A stretch of 64,000 nucleotides of DNA from contig CAMFHP010000003.1 in assembly GCA_945952225.1 (NCBI GenBank), positions 1 to 64,000 on the forward strand, read 5' to 3'. The notes beneath the pieces are model-generated. The model searched no databases, was not told the origin of the DNA, and saw only the letters and a program-made list of their open reading frames with translations. A program made the position numbers and the translations under genes. This stretch comes from an uncultured Myxococcaceae bacterium. Its GTDB lineage: Bacteria > Myxococcota_A > Polyangia > Polyangiales > Ga0077539. Below, piece by piece: positions 9,901 to 20,670 of the stretch; position 1 is the stretch's first letter; each line of letters begins with the position of its first letter.

Positions 9901-11483
9901 GCGTTGCCCGCCCTGCGCTGCGCGTCGGCGAGCGCGAGGGCCAGCGCGCCGTCGTGGGGATCGTCGGCCACGAGTCCTCGGAGCACGGCGGCTTCGCGCG
10001 CGGGGTCGGGCTGACGCTCGCGGAGCACCTCGATCCAGCGCATCCAGAGGCGCTTGCGCTCGGTCGCCTCGGAGGCCGCGTGGGCGCGCTTCGAGAGCCG
10101 TTCGAGCAGGTCGCTCCAGCGTTCGAGGTTGGTGAGAATGCGCTCGGCGGCGGCGTCGACCTCGCGGCGCTCGTCGTCGTCGGCGAGGGATGCAGCGCGT
10201 TCGAGCACGGCCAGCGCGCCGTCGTGGTCGTCGGCCCGCTCGGCGAGCTGGGCCACCTCGCGGAGCCATCGGGCCCGCTGCGCGCCTTCGATCTGTTCCA
10301 CGGAGGCAGCGGCTTCGAGGCGCGCGCGGAGCTCGGTGTGATCGCCGCGGAGGCGGCAGTCGCGCTCGACGTCGGGCAGGGCCTCGGGGTCGCCTGGCGC
10401 TTCATCGAGCACGGCGCGCAGGGCCGCGAGGAGGGCCATGCGATCACCCGCCGCGCGCAACGCCGAGGCCCGTCGGCGAAGGAGCGCGAGGCGCGGCGCG
10501 CGGTCCGTCGGGAGCGGCGTGCTGAGGAGGAGTGCGGCGAGGTCTTTGTGGCGCCCGGTGCGCTCGTAGAGTCGCGCGAGGCGCTGCGCGGCGCCGGCGT
10601 CGTCGCCCACGGAGGCCGCCAGCACGGCGATGGCGTCGTCGATGCGTCCCGCGGCGAGGTATCCGTCGGCGAGATCGTCGCGCACCTGCGAGGCCATGCG
10701 GCTCGCAGGGTTCGCCGCGAGGAACTTGATGCGCAGCGTGGTGAGCTCCGCGTGGCGCAGCGAGAGCGTCGACTGGAGGATCGAGAACGCCCGCTCTTCA
10801 CCCGGCCAGAGGGCCAGCGCGGCGGCGGCGAAATCAGCACCGCGGGCCGTTCCACCGTCGCGCGCGATGGAGCCCAGGAGCCCCGCGGCCTCGCGCACGT
10901 CGGGGTGCGCGTCGTGGTCGCCCTCGGGACCCTGCGCGGCCCGCGCGCGCTGCACCAGAAGCCGTGCGAGCGCGCGTCGATGCTCGGTGGTGGCCGTCAC
11001 CGGAAGGTCGAGCGCCACGATCTCGCGGAGCACGGCGATCTGCCCTTCGGCGTCGCCCGCCTCGGCGCGCTGCACCGACATCTGTTCGAGGATCGGGAGC
11101 TTGCGGCGCGGATCCTTCGCGCGTTCGAGCACGCGGCGTTGCAGCGGCGCGGCGAGCTCGGCGCGGCCCGCCCGCAGGAACGCGCCCGCGAGCGACGAGG
11201 CCGCGGCGTCGTGCTGCGGATCGAGCTCCAGCACCTTCTGCCACAGGGGAACCGCCCGCTCGTCGCGATCGAGCTCCCGCGACCACACCTCGCCCGCGCG
11301 GTAGAGCAGCTCCGCGGCGGACTCGGGGCTCCGACGCCGTGAGGCCACCTTCTCGGCGAGCACCGCGAGTGTCTGAAAATCACCCTTCTCCGAGAGGGCG
11401 CGCCAGATCTGCTGCACGGCGTCCTGGTCTTCGGGGTCGCGGTCGAGACGCTGCACCAGCGGAATCAGCGAGGGATCGAACAT
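6975..11483 (-). CDS. Large TPR protein with repeat-rich acidic and Pro/Ala tail
   Basis: 1502 residues from ATG 11483; a TAGCGT -10 element (11500-11505) lies just upstream, which excludes longer starts. Residues 1 to about 690 are helical TPR-like repeats (for example EVWSRELDRDERAVPLWQKV). About 690-1000 is an acidic Ala/Glu/His region with a run of HEA/HEV tripeptides. About 1000-1480 is Pro/Ala-rich, built from APAPFTQQP, PLPPLAGP and PIAPIVPTA repeats. The C-terminus PSKYQKVMAAMFEQATASM looks like a short folded peptide. No signal peptide is visible. It is probably a cytoplasmic scaffold; the partner is unknown. Confidence 0.85.
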   Translation of the reverse strand: MFDPSLIPLVQRLDRDPEDQDAVQQIWRALSEKGDFQTLAVLAEKVASRRRSPESAAELLYRAGEVWSRELDRDERAVPLWQKVLELDPQHDAAASSLAGAFLRAGRAELAAPLQRRVLERAKDPRRKLPILEQMSVQRAEAGDAEGQIAVLREIVALDLPVTATTEHRRALARLLVQRARAAQGPEGDHDAHPDVREAAGLLGSIARDGGTARGADFAAAALALWPGEERAFSILQSTLSLRHAELTTLRIKFLAANPASRMASQVRDDLADGYLAAGRIDDAIAVLAASVGDDAGAAQRLARLYERTGRHKDLAALLLSTPLPTDRAPRLALLRRRASALRAAGDRMALLAALRAVLDEAPGDPEALPDVERDCRLRGDHTELRARLEAAASVEQIEGAQRARWLREVAQLAERADDHDGALAVLERAASLADDDERREVDAAAERILTNLERWSDLLERLSKRAHAASEATERKRLWMRWIEVLRERQPDPAREAAVLRGLVADDPHDGALALALADAQRRAGNAAGVEEALRELVQRASPENVGMRWSQLAGHLEQSGNVTGALEAWRNARTVDPSQAMAWAAEERLLEQSGELRALLDVLVLHAGHPTAAGRRAGDLYQRAALLARDLGLHAEASSLAGRALTFLPDEPTLHALAQGAANAPPDDAVPASLLDDAVPASLLDEGDAAGLEHDTGEYPVAIPDETSGVFSADLPPDEAGDHTPPEGMRYGDEPTASHAVIDAHALEPSLDAPAPGAPPEDALAPAIEESSEVRTRELVAPAEPAHEAHEAHEALEAHDETAAIALPEHDAYPAHVEAAPPHDAPEEARDVTEAPVEAHADDEAHAPIEAANEAHEAHEVHEAHEAHEVHEAHEAHEAHEAHEAHEALDDASEVTQALRPRDSLPPAPPPVEKAQTDDEARAPEEPTRPLAAALRAVRATLRHEPPPPIAPIVPTAPIAPPMEVAPIVPTAPIPPIAPIVSAAPIAPIVAVHDDTHTDAHDDAEELADDSILVEVDLSALDDDAPPTAPPDAAKDAPEPTPPKPSVPPPPRVSVAPAQPPPRTPTPPAVPASQPPAAPPPPAPRETQPPVDELPSIIVDDDLLVSPPPAPEAPKPVAQPAPVPPLTGLPPPRPSSPHVVIPPQIAAQPAALPPLAPPAAPAPLPPLVAPLPPAAPAPLPPLAGPLPPQQSAPIPPLAAPLPPLAGSLPPQQSAPIPPLAGPLPPQPQSAPLPPLTGPLPPRAAPLPPLAAPLPPLAAPLPPLAAPNAPVMPPAAPAPSSSADSLPFTRQFTPGASPAIPPLASSVFVGPSTPSQQPAPAPFTQQPAPAPFTQQPAPAPFTQQPAPAPFTQQPAPFTQPAAPLPPLAGPAFSAQPAPLPPLAGPAFSAQPAPPLTYRPDGHAGDPFAAGGDPFAAAPPAQAFVAAPQSAPFVSSGDPFASVAPLASQPAPVLAPQPAPVLAPQPPSHPPPPQAPVAAPSKYQKVMAAMFEQATASMRVRV
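7306..7395. repeat. 45-bp tandem duplication inside the TPR gene tail
   Basis: Two 45-bp units (7306-7350 and 7351-7395) differ at one base and encode two copies of a 15-residue unit centred on AFSAQPAPLPPLAGP. The duplication looks recent. Confidence 0.8.
7401..7536. repeat. 27-bp tandem repeats encoding APAPFTQQP
   Basis: About four to five near-identical 27-bp units keep the reading frame and encode nine-residue repeats in the C-terminal tail of the TPR protein. Copy number is likely to vary between strains. Confidence 0.8.
8814..8921. repeat. 9-bp tandem repeats encoding HEA/HEV
   Basis: Twelve consecutive 9-bp units of the form NNNNCTTCG (mostly TGTGCTTCG) encode alternating His-Glu-Ala / His-Glu-Val tripeptides on the minus strand. 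The unit length is a multiple of three, so slippage would change tail length without a frameshift. Confidence 0.9.
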
Positions 11484-11584
11484 GGCGCCGTGTTTTGCGA
11501 CGCTAACACGCACTCCCGCTGGCACTCGCATGCCGAATCGGGTCAAGACCGACACCCCGTCGGCCGATATAGGGAGTAACCCCG

Positions 11585-11995
11585 ATGAATCCCGCCCGCC
11601 CCTCCACGCACCCCCCGCGGGATGCGTCACCGAACGAAGGTCCATCGCGCGATCCGCTCGCCGAGGCCTTTACGGGCGGCGAGTTTCTCGTGCCGCCTCC
11701 GCCCGCCGACGGAGAGATCCCCGACTGGCACCTCGCCACGGGGGTGAAGCCCCTGCGCCCCCTGCCCCGCGACCTCGCGGAGACCGTTCGCCACCAGAGC
11801 CGTCGTCCCGCGAATAACAACGCCCACGCGCGCACCTGGGGTCGCACCGAGCGCCTCTCGGGCCGCACGCGCCGTCGCAGCACGGGCCACTGGGGCCGCC
11901 GCGTGACCCTCGCGCTTCTCGGCGCGATCGTGGTGGGCGCGCTCGTGGGCGCGGTGGTCGAGCACCTCATCCGCACCGCGCGGCTGCCGTACTGA
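11585..11995 (+). CDS. Small single-pass membrane protein, unknown function
   Basis: 136 residues, ATG 11585, divergent from the TPR gene. The first 100 residues are polar and Pro/Arg-rich without a signal peptide. One hydrophobic segment near the C-terminus (LALLGAIVVGALVGAVV, about 107-124) is followed by a short tail. This suggests a tail-anchored inner-membrane protein with an N-terminal cytoplasmic region. A TATAGG box lies about 15 nt before the start. No family is recognised. The start could be leaderless or nearly so. Confidence 0.65.
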   Translation: MNPARPSTHPPRDASPNEGPSRDPLAEAFTGGEFLVPPPPADGEIPDWHLATGVKPLRPLPRDLAETVRHQSRRPANNNAHARTWGRTERLSGRTRRRSTGHWGRRVTLALLGAIVVGALVGAVVEHLIRTARLPY

Positions 11996-12031
11996 CAGCG
12001 CGCGCGGCGCGGCGGGCGGGAGACGAAGGGA

Positions 12032-14443
<2,412 letters not shown>

Positions 14444-14615
14444 GCGCGAAGGCTCCTTGCGAGGCGTGACGGGGCGATGGCCCCACTGGTGTTGTCGCAA
14501 CGGCGACGACCTCCAGCGGCCCCGGTGGTGGCACCCCTCGTCGGCCTCTCGTTCGCGTCTTCGGCCTTCTCAAAAGGCCCTCGCACGAACTGCCGACCCT
14601 CGGTGCGTGGAGGCG

Positions 14616-14643
14616 AACGTAAATTCACATCCCCCTCCGTCAA
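14616..14643 (-). promoter_or_regulatory. Probable promoter of lon
   Basis: Minus strand: -35 TTGACG (14638-14643), 16-bp spacer, -10 TACGTT (14616-14621). The leader to the lon start at 14443 would be about 165 nt, long for this window. The rest of the 14444-14745 gap holds only this and the TAGTCT box of the divergent vWA gene. Confidence 0.5.
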
Positions 14644-14745
14644 GGGACGCGCTGCGTTCTCTTCGCGCCCTCGCACCGCACCCGCGCGACGCGCCCTCCG
14701 CCGTTGGGCGTTGCGCAGGCATCGCGTAGTCTCGCGCCCCTGCCC

Positions 14746-15849
14746 ATGGGTCGCCTCTGCGTCGCAGCGCTCGTCGCCTTCTCCCTCACTGCGTGCGGCG
14801 CGAAGACGGGCCTGCGCGTGCCCGACGTGCCCGACGATGCGCCCGATGCGCTCGACGTTGACGATGTCGTCGATGCCTCGGACGTGCTCGACGCGCCCGA
14901 CGCGCCCGACGTGTGCGCGCCCACCACGCTGCCCGTGGAACGCTTCTCCGCGGAGGTGATCTTCGCGATCGACCGCTCGGGCTCGATGGGCGAGCGCACG
15001 CCCTCGGGCATCACGCGCTGGCAGGCCGTGACCACCGCGCTCTCGACGGTGCTCCCCGCGGTGGAGCGCGAGCTGTGGGCGGGGCTCATTCAGTTTCCTG
15101 GCGCGATCCGCTTCGACAACCAGTGCGGCGACAACACGCGCATCGAGCTCACGCCGCGGTTGCTCAACGGCGCGCGCGTGCTCGCGGCCCTTCGAAGCAC
15201 CACGCCCTTCGGTGGAACGCCCACGTACGACGCGCTCCAGACCGCGGCGAACTACTACCGCACGACGCCCGCTGCGGGCCGCGTGCGCGGTCGCTACCTC
15301 GTGCTCGCCACCGACGGCGGACCCAACTGCAACGCCGCCCTCGTCAACACGAGCTGCGTGTGCACCAGCGCGCGCGGGTGCCTCGGTCCGCGCGGCAACC
15401 TCTCGTGCCTCGACGACACGCGCACCCTCACGCTCCTCGCGTCGCTCTCCGCGTCGGGCGTGCCCACCTTCGTGATCGGAACGCCCGGCCAGGACGTGCT
15501 CGCCCTCGCGCCCACGCTCGAACGCATGGCCGTCGCCGGCGGACGCCCTCGCAGCGTGCCCGGAGAGCCCGCGTACTACCGCGCGGAAGACGTCGGAGAG
15601 TTCACCGCGGCGTTCCGTGCGATCACCACCGAGCTCGTTCGCTGTCGCTATGTGACCAACCCCGTGAGCGATCCCGCGCAGGTGCGCGTGCGCGTCGGCG
15701 GGCGAGACGTTCCGCGCGATCGGTCCCACGCCGACGGCTGGGACTGGACCCGCGTCGAGACCGGCGAGGTGATGCTCTACGGCGCCGCGTGCGAGGCCGC
15801 GCAGCGCGCCGAGGGGGCGGTCGCCCTGCGCTACGGGTGTGTCGACTGA
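14746..15849 (+). CDS. vWA-domain lipoprotein (ACGAKTGLR type)
   Basis: 367 residues. It has a signal peptide with lipobox (AFSLTAC), then GAKTGLRVPDVPDD and an Asp/Ala/Val linker to about residue 62. The vWA domain follows, with the MIDAS motif DRSGS in VIFAIDRSGSMGER, the Thr-loop FGGTPTYDAL and TDGGPNC. The second half is Cys-rich, suggesting disulfides outside the cytoplasm. The start is ATG 14746, 13 nt after a TAGTCT -10 box. It shares the N-terminal ACGxKTGLR motif with the lipoprotein at 56924-58858. vWA domains bind metal-dependent protein partners; the partner here is unknown. Confidence 0.85.
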   Translation: MGRLCVAALVAFSLTACGAKTGLRVPDVPDDAPDALDVDDVVDASDVLDAPDAPDVCAPTTLPVERFSAEVIFAIDRSGSMGERTPSGITRWQAVTTALSTVLPAVERELWAGLIQFPGAIRFDNQCGDNTRIELTPRLLNGARVLAALRSTTPFGGTPTYDALQTAANYYRTTPAAGRVRGRYLVLATDGGPNCNAALVNTSCVCTSARGCLGPRGNLSCLDDTRTLTLLASLSASGVPTFVIGTPGQDVLALAPTLERMAVAGGRPRSVPGEPAYYRAEDVGEFTAAFRAITTELVRCRYVTNPVSDPAQVRVRVGGRDVPRDRSHADGWDWTRVETGEVMLYGAACEAAQRAEGAVALRYGCVD

Positions 15850-16115
15850 GTTCCGCGGGCGTGTGTAGACAGAACGTCTGAAATCGCACTCGCCTCTGGA
15901 GAACCGCGCTGCGCGTGCGCTGAAGTTCGGGTGTCGCCCGAAAAGTTCACGTTGAAACAGCACGGGAAATGTTTGAGATTGCACGCGGTCATAGAGCACC
16001 GGCGTGAAGGGCATTCCGGGGCCGACGATGAAGGGTCGCGGCTCGCCATGCTCGCGACACAACAAGCCTCTCGCGACGCATCGTGGGGAGGCTCATCCAG
16101 ACGAGAGGTCTTACG

Positions 16116-17627
16116 ATGGGACAGGGAGCGATGAAGGGTAGGAAGGCGCCCGCGTACGTCGCGGCGCTCGCGGCGGCCATGGCGATGGCCTCGGCCAGCT
16201 CCACGGCGCAGGCGCAGGGGTTCGTCAACCGCCTTGCGTTCCGTGGTGAAGCGGTCGCGGCGTCGATGCTTTCGAGCCACCAGCGCAACGACCTCGGGTT
16301 CGATGGCATCGGCTTCGGCGGCACGATCCGCGTGGGCGTGAGCATCATCGACCCCCTCTCGGTGAACGTGAGCCTCTCGAACTGGTTCTTTCCGTCGAGC
16401 CTCCCGGCCCCCGACGACGGCACCGGTCGCGTGCTCGGCATCATGGGCGGTCTGCGCCTCGAACCGAAGATCGGCACGCTCGGCCGCGTGTTCCTCGAAG
16501 GCAACTTCGGCTACGCGCTCACGGGCGACGTGGGCCGTCTGCACCTCGACGCGGGCGTGGGCTTCGAGTTCCAGGTGACGCGGGCCTTCGCGATCGGCCC
16601 CGTGGTGCGCTACGGCCACGTCTTCCAGACCAACGACTACTCGGGCATCTCGCAGGACGTCTACGACGCCGTGTTCAAGCCCGACGCCCAGTGGCTCTCG
16701 GGCGGCGTCTCGCTGACCGTGCGCATCCCCGAAGAAGAAGCCCCGCCGCCTCCCGCCGACACCGACGGCGACGGCGTCGCCGACACCGACGACCAGTGCC
16801 CGACCACGCCGCAGGGCGATCACCCCGACGTGACCCGCCGCGGCTGCCCGATGACCGACACCGACGGCGACGGCGTCTTCGACAACGCCGACCAGTGTGT
16901 GAACGTGCCCGCGGGCGCGCACCCCGACCCGGCCCGCAACGGCTGCCCGATGTCCGACCAGGACAACGACGGCATCGCCGACAGCGAAGACCAGTGCCCG
17001 ACGCAGCCCGCGGGAACCAACCCCGACCCGGCGCGCCGCGGCTGCCCGCTCACCGACCAGGACAGCGACGGCGTCTACGACAACGAAGACCAGTGCCCGA
17101 CCGAGGCGCAGGGCACGCACCCCGATCCCGCGCGCCGCGGCTGCCCCATCGGCGACCGCGACCACGACGGCATCACCGACGACGCCGACCGCTGCCCCGA
17201 GCAGCCCGAGACGTTCAACGGCCGCGACGACACCGACGGCTGCCCCGACGGCAACGCCCTCGGCGTGCGTGAGGGCGGGCAGATCCGCATCATGGAGCAG
17301 ATCCGCTTCCGCAATAACCGCGCGGACGTCGACGCCCGTCGCAGCGGCGCGATCCTCGACGCGGTGGCCGCGATCATGCGCGCCTCGCCCGACATCACGT
17401 CGCTCGACATCCAGGGCCACACCGACGACAAGGGCAACGCCGACCGCAACCGCGCCCTCTCGAACGAGCGCGCGCAGAACGTGATGGCGGCCCTCGTGCA
17501 GCGCGGCGTCGAAGCGAGCCGCCTCACGGCCCACGGCTACGGCCCCGATCGCCCGCTGGTGCCCGGCCACTCGCGTCGCGCCCGCGCCGCGAACCGCCGC
17601 GTGGAGTTCCACATCAACGGTCAGTGA
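16116..17627 (+). CDS. OmpA-family outer-membrane protein with five thrombospondin type 3 repeats
   Basis: 503 residues. The start ATG 16116 has GAGAGG 7 nt upstream. A signal peptide (cleavage near AQAQG) is followed by a beta-barrel domain (about 35-205), then five Asp-rich calcium-binding TSP3 repeats of about 34 residues (DTDGDGV...DQCP...RRGCP), mirrored as about 102-bp DNA repeats. The C-terminal OmpA domain is peptidoglycan-binding (DIQGHTDDKGNADRNRALS, then ERAQNVMAAL). It tethers the outer membrane to the cell wall and may have porin activity. The upstream 265 bp contains a small hairpin and AT-richer stretches that may hold the promoter, but no clear box. Confidence 0.93.
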   Translation: MGQGAMKGRKAPAYVAALAAAMAMASASSTAQAQGFVNRLAFRGEAVAASMLSSHQRNDLGFDGIGFGGTIRVGVSIIDPLSVNVSLSNWFFPSSLPAPDDGTGRVLGIMGGLRLEPKIGTLGRVFLEGNFGYALTGDVGRLHLDAGVGFEFQVTRAFAIGPVVRYGHVFQTNDYSGISQDVYDAVFKPDAQWLSGGVSLTVRIPEEEAPPPPADTDGDGVADTDDQCPTTPQGDHPDVTRRGCPMTDTDGDGVFDNADQCVNVPAGAHPDPARNGCPMSDQDNDGIADSEDQCPTQPAGTNPDPARRGCPLTDQDSDGVYDNEDQCPTEAQGTHPDPARRGCPIGDRDHDGITDDADRCPEQPETFNGRDDTDGCPDGNALGVREGGQIRIMEQIRFRNNRADVDARRSGAILDAVAAIMRASPDITSLDIQGHTDDKGNADRNRALSNERAQNVMAALVQRGVEASRLTAHGYGPDRPLVPGHSRRARAANRRVEFHINGQ

Positions 17628-17641
17628 CCGTCACCGCCGCT

Positions 17642-17667
17642 GCGCCCGCGTGAGATCGCGCGGGCGC
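17642..17667. terminator. GC-rich hairpin between convergent genes (terminator candidate)
   Basis: GCGCCCGCG (17642-17650), 8-nt loop, CGCGGGCGC (17659-17667): perfect 9-bp arms, 14 bp after the ompA-like stop and facing the end of the metalloprotease gene. There is no T-run, only a pyrimidine-rich tract downstream. It may end transcription from both sides. Confidence 0.5.
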
Positions 17668-17719
17668 GGTGGGCGCTCTCTTCCCCCCTCGCAGTCCCCT
17701 CCCCACACTTCGAACGCAG

Positions 17720-19150
17720 TCACCGCGCGCGCGGCATCGCCGTCGCCACGAGCTGCGCCGCACGCCCCGACGGAACACGGTCTGCGAAGAGCACCGCGCG
17801 CCCCCGCGTGGCCACGAGCGACACACGTCCGTCGCCCACGTCGCGCGCCCCGAGGGCGCCCGCCACGGTGACCGTCGGCGCCTGCGCGTACCGATGTGCG
17901 AGCGCGGTCGAGAGCATCGCTGCGAGCTCTGCCGCCTCGGCGTCGTCGCGCGGACGGCCCGCATCCATGGTGACCATCCACACGGCCGCTGCGCCGCGGA
18001 GGGCCTCGTCGGTCACGGTCACCCCCGCGTCGGCGCGCGTCACGCTCCCGCGCGGAACGAGCAGCATCGCACGGTCGCCGCCCCATCCCTGAGCGCCCGA
18101 CTGCGCGCGCGCATCGGGCACCGCGTCACCGAGCATGAGCCGCGTGCCGAACTCGCCGAGCACGTCGTGGTAGCCCAGTTCGAATTGGTCGGAGAGTGGC
18201 GCGGGCACCTCGGCGGGCACGTTCACTGGCGCCTCGCGCGACGCGAGCTTCTCGGCGTGGAGCACCTGCTCCGTCGAGTCGGGCGGCCGCGCGAGGAGGG
18301 CATCCACCGCGCTGTGTCCACCTGCGCGCATGCGCTCGACGCAGAGCCGAAGCCCCGCGAGGTAGGGGAACAGCAGCGACTCGCGCAGGGCCCTCGGTGC
18401 GGCCGCGAGCCTGGGTTGCTCGGCGCTGTTCTGTCCGCCGAGGGCGCCGCTCACGTCGGGCAGGTCGAGCACGGTGCGACCCGTGGGGGCGAGCGCAAAA
18501 TCGAGCATCGCCGCGGTGGCGTCGCCTTCGAGCACCGACATCGCCGCGGTCTGCGCATCGCCGTGACCGCGCGTGTGATGGGTGAAGCGCGCGATGTCGA
18601 AGTGCTGGTCTTGCAGCGCGTGCACGAGCTCGTGGGCCATGGTGGGCGGCTGCATCGCGGGCGCGACCCAGTCGGCGATGTAGAGCCGGTGCTCGTCGGG
18701 GTCGTAGAAGCCCAGCACCTGCTCTTCGAGCAGGTCGAACATGGTCTGCTCGTAGTCGAGCGCGTCGGGAATGAGCCCGAGACGCTTGAGCATCGCGCCT
18801 TCGAGATCGAGCTCGCCGGGCGGATACTCCTGGCGCGTGCGTCCGCGGAGGCGTTCGACCACGGCCTCGCGCGACATCACCCCGCGCGCGATGGGGCGCT
18901 GCACCGTGAGCTCGCGCAGCGTGGCCATGCGCTCGGCGAGCGAGTCGGCCAGGTCGGAGAGGCGCCGCGCCTGCGGGCTGTCTTCGTGCGCCGTGCTCGC
19001 GTCGGCAGGGCCCTGCGCGTCGGCGTGCGATCCCTCGATGGTGGCGTGTGCCGACGGCGGCGGCTGCACGATCGCGTCGGCGGGCGGCGTCGCAGCGTGG
19101 CGGCACGAGAGCGCCGCGAGACACAGGGCGAGTACGGTGGGGCGCTTCAC
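17720..19150 (-). CDS. HExxH metallopeptidase-like lipoprotein
   Basis: 476 residues from GTG 19150. A lipoprotein signal peptide ends at LAALSC (Cys about 16), followed by a Pro/Ala linker. A zincin-like motif MAHELVHALQDQHFD (about 175-190) is followed about 35 residues later by VLEGDATA, whose Glu could be the third zinc ligand. FYDPDEHRLYIADW upstream resembles the edge strand of minimal zincins. It is probably anchored in the envelope. Natural substrates are unknown and proteolytic activity is inferred from the motif only. It is co-directional with the amidase gene, whose stop lies 19 bp before this start, so an operon is likely. Confidence 0.82.
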   Translation of the reverse strand: MKRPTVLALCLAALSCRHAATPPADAIVQPPPSAHATIEGSHADAQGPADASTAHEDSPQARRLSDLADSLAERMATLRELTVQRPIARGVMSREAVVERLRGRTRQEYPPGELDLEGAMLKRLGLIPDALDYEQTMFDLLEEQVLGFYDPDEHRLYIADWVAPAMQPPTMAHELVHALQDQHFDIARFTHHTRGHGDAQTAAMSVLEGDATAAMLDFALAPTGRTVLDLPDVSGALGGQNSAEQPRLAAAPRALRESLLFPYLAGLRLCVERMRAGGHSAVDALLARPPDSTEQVLHAEKLASREAPVNVPAEVPAPLSDQFELGYHDVLGEFGTRLMLGDAVPDARAQSGAQGWGGDRAMLLVPRGSVTRADAGVTVTDEALRGAAAVWMVTMDAGRPRDDAEAAELAAMLSTALAHRYAQAPTVTVAGALGARDVGDGRVSLVATRGRAVLFADRVPSGRAAQLVATAMPRAR

Positions 19151-19169
19151 GGTGGAGCGCCGGTAGGTA

Positions 19170-20372
19170 TCACATTCCGTACGCGGCCACGGCGCGCGCG
19201 ATCGCGGCGGCGAGCACGTCGCGGTAGCCGTCGTTGCGCAGTCGCTGCTCTTCCATCGCGTTGGAGATGAACGACAGCTCGACGAGCACCGCGGGCATGC
19301 GCGCGGTCACGAGCACCTGAAACGCCGCGGGGTGCACCCCGAGGTCATCGACCGCGGGAAAGAGCAGCCTCAGGTCGTGCACCATGGCCTGCTGGATCCC
19401 TTCAGCGAGCGCGAGCGAGTGCCTGCCCTGCGAGCTCAGTCGCAGCCCCGTGAGGATGTTCGCCACCTGCCACGTGCCCACGGGATCGTCGGCCACGAGC
19501 TCTCCATCGCGACGGTTCACGCGCGCCGCCACGCGCGCGCTCGCGGTGTCGAGCACGAAGGTGGTGACTCCGTGCGCGTCGCGGTTCGGCGCGGCGTTGC
19601 AGTGCACCGACACGAAGAGGTCGACGCCCGCGTCGTTCGCGTACGCCGCGCGCGCTTCGAGGTCGACGTACGTGTCCGCGTCGCGCGTGAGCACCACCTG
19701 GATGCCGTGGTTCACCGCGAGCCGCTCCGCCGCGCGGCGGGCCACGTCGAGCGTGACCGAAGCCTCGGTGAGCCCCGTCGGTCCGATGGCGCCGGGGTCG
19801 CTGCCGCCGTGACCGGGATCGAGCACCACCCGCCGCACGCGCGTGCGGGCCACGGGCTGCTCGGGGCGGAGCACCTGCGGCGGTGTACACGCCCGCTCGT
19901 GGTCGTGGTGGGCAGCGTCGGCCATCGGGTGCTGCGCCTCGCGGAGCAGCGTCGCGCGGGCCTGGAGCGCCACACACGCGCCGGGCTTCGAAGGGTCTGC
20001 GGCGGCCGCGCGGTAGTACTCGCTCGCGCGGTTCACGTCGCCGTTGGTGTGCTGCGCGCGCCAGCGGGCCGCGAGCAGGTCGCCGGCCGCGCGGAGGGCG
20101 TCGAGGTGGCGGGGATCGTGGGCGTCGCGACCGAGGAGCGAGAGGTCCTGCACGAGGGCGTCGACGTCGCCGCGCGCCTGGCCGCGGGAGAGCGCTGCGA
20201 GGGCCGCGCGGGCGCGTACGAAGGGGTCGCGCGCAGCGGTGTCGGTGACCGTCGGCGGATCGACCGCGGGCTCGCGCTCGCGCCGTGGGCCGCAGTGCGC
20301 GAGGGCGCCCGTCAGGCACACGAGGGCGCACGCGACGAGGCTCGTGCGACGGGCGGCGCGGAGGGAGGCCAT
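19170..20372 (-). CDS. N-acetylmuramoyl-L-alanine amidase (Amidase_3), lipoprotein
   Basis: 400 residues. A signal peptide with lipobox TGALAHC is followed by a helical TPR-like region (ARAALAALSRGQARGDVDAL onward) and a C-terminal Amidase_3 domain: VVLDPGHGGSDPGA (zinc His about 188), LTEASVTLD (Glu about 203), FVSVHCNAAPN (second zinc His) and the catalytic Glu in AVLVELSFISN. It hydrolyses the amide bond between MurNAc and the stem peptide in the periplasm. I chose ATG 20372 for the compact signal peptide; an ATG 14 codons upstream is possible. It probably forms an operon with the metallopeptidase-like lipoprotein downstream. Confidence 0.93.
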   Translation of the reverse strand: MASLRAARRTSLVACALVCLTGALAHCGPRREREPAVDPPTVTDTAARDPFVRARAALAALSRGQARGDVDALVQDLSLLGRDAHDPRHLDALRAAGDLLAARWRAQHTNGDVNRASEYYRAAAADPSKPGACVALQARATLLREAQHPMADAAHHDHERACTPPQVLRPEQPVARTRVRRVVLDPGHGGSDPGAIGPTGLTEASVTLDVARRAAERLAVNHGIQVVLTRDADTYVDLEARAAYANDAGVDLFVSVHCNAAPNRDAHGVTTFVLDTASARVAARVNRRDGELVADDPVGTWQVANILTGLRLSSQGRHSLALAEGIQQAMVHDLRLLFPAVDDLGVHPAAFQVLVTARMPAVLVELSFISNAMEEQRLRNDGYRDVLAAAIARAVAAYGM

Positions 20373-20453
20373 CGACGCGATGGCGTGTAGTCGCAGAGAC
20401 GGGGTGACGTCCATTTTGCGGCAGCGCGCGGAGCCCCTCTTGCGCGGCACATC

Positions 20454-20467
20454 GAGGTGATTACCTC
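20454..20467. promoter_or_regulatory. Palindrome GAGGT-GATT-ACCTC upstream of hsp20
   Basis: Perfect 5-bp inverted arms around 4 nt in the 298-bp gap between the divergent amidase and hsp20 genes. It is a possible repressor site. No clear sigma70 or heat-shock promoter box is seen in this gap. Confidence 0.3.
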
Positions 20468-20670
20468 TGGGACCTGCGAGGCGCCGGGGCGCCAGAGACG
20501 CGCGGTGGCCTACGGGTCGACCGACGCGCGCTGCGAGCCCGACGCCCACGCACGGATTCGTCACCACCACGTCGTCGACGTGCGGGGAGCGCGCGGTTGC
20601 GCCCCCGACGCGCGACGCGAAGACATCCCCACGTTCGCACCGCGCTGTCGGTGCAGAAGGAGACTCTGTC

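Noticed and set aside
15926-15942. Hairpin TTCGGG-N5-CCCGAA as terminator of the vWA lipoprotein gene
   Set aside because: Only a 6-bp stem and followed by A-rich rather than T-rich sequence; could equally be part of the ompA-like leader.
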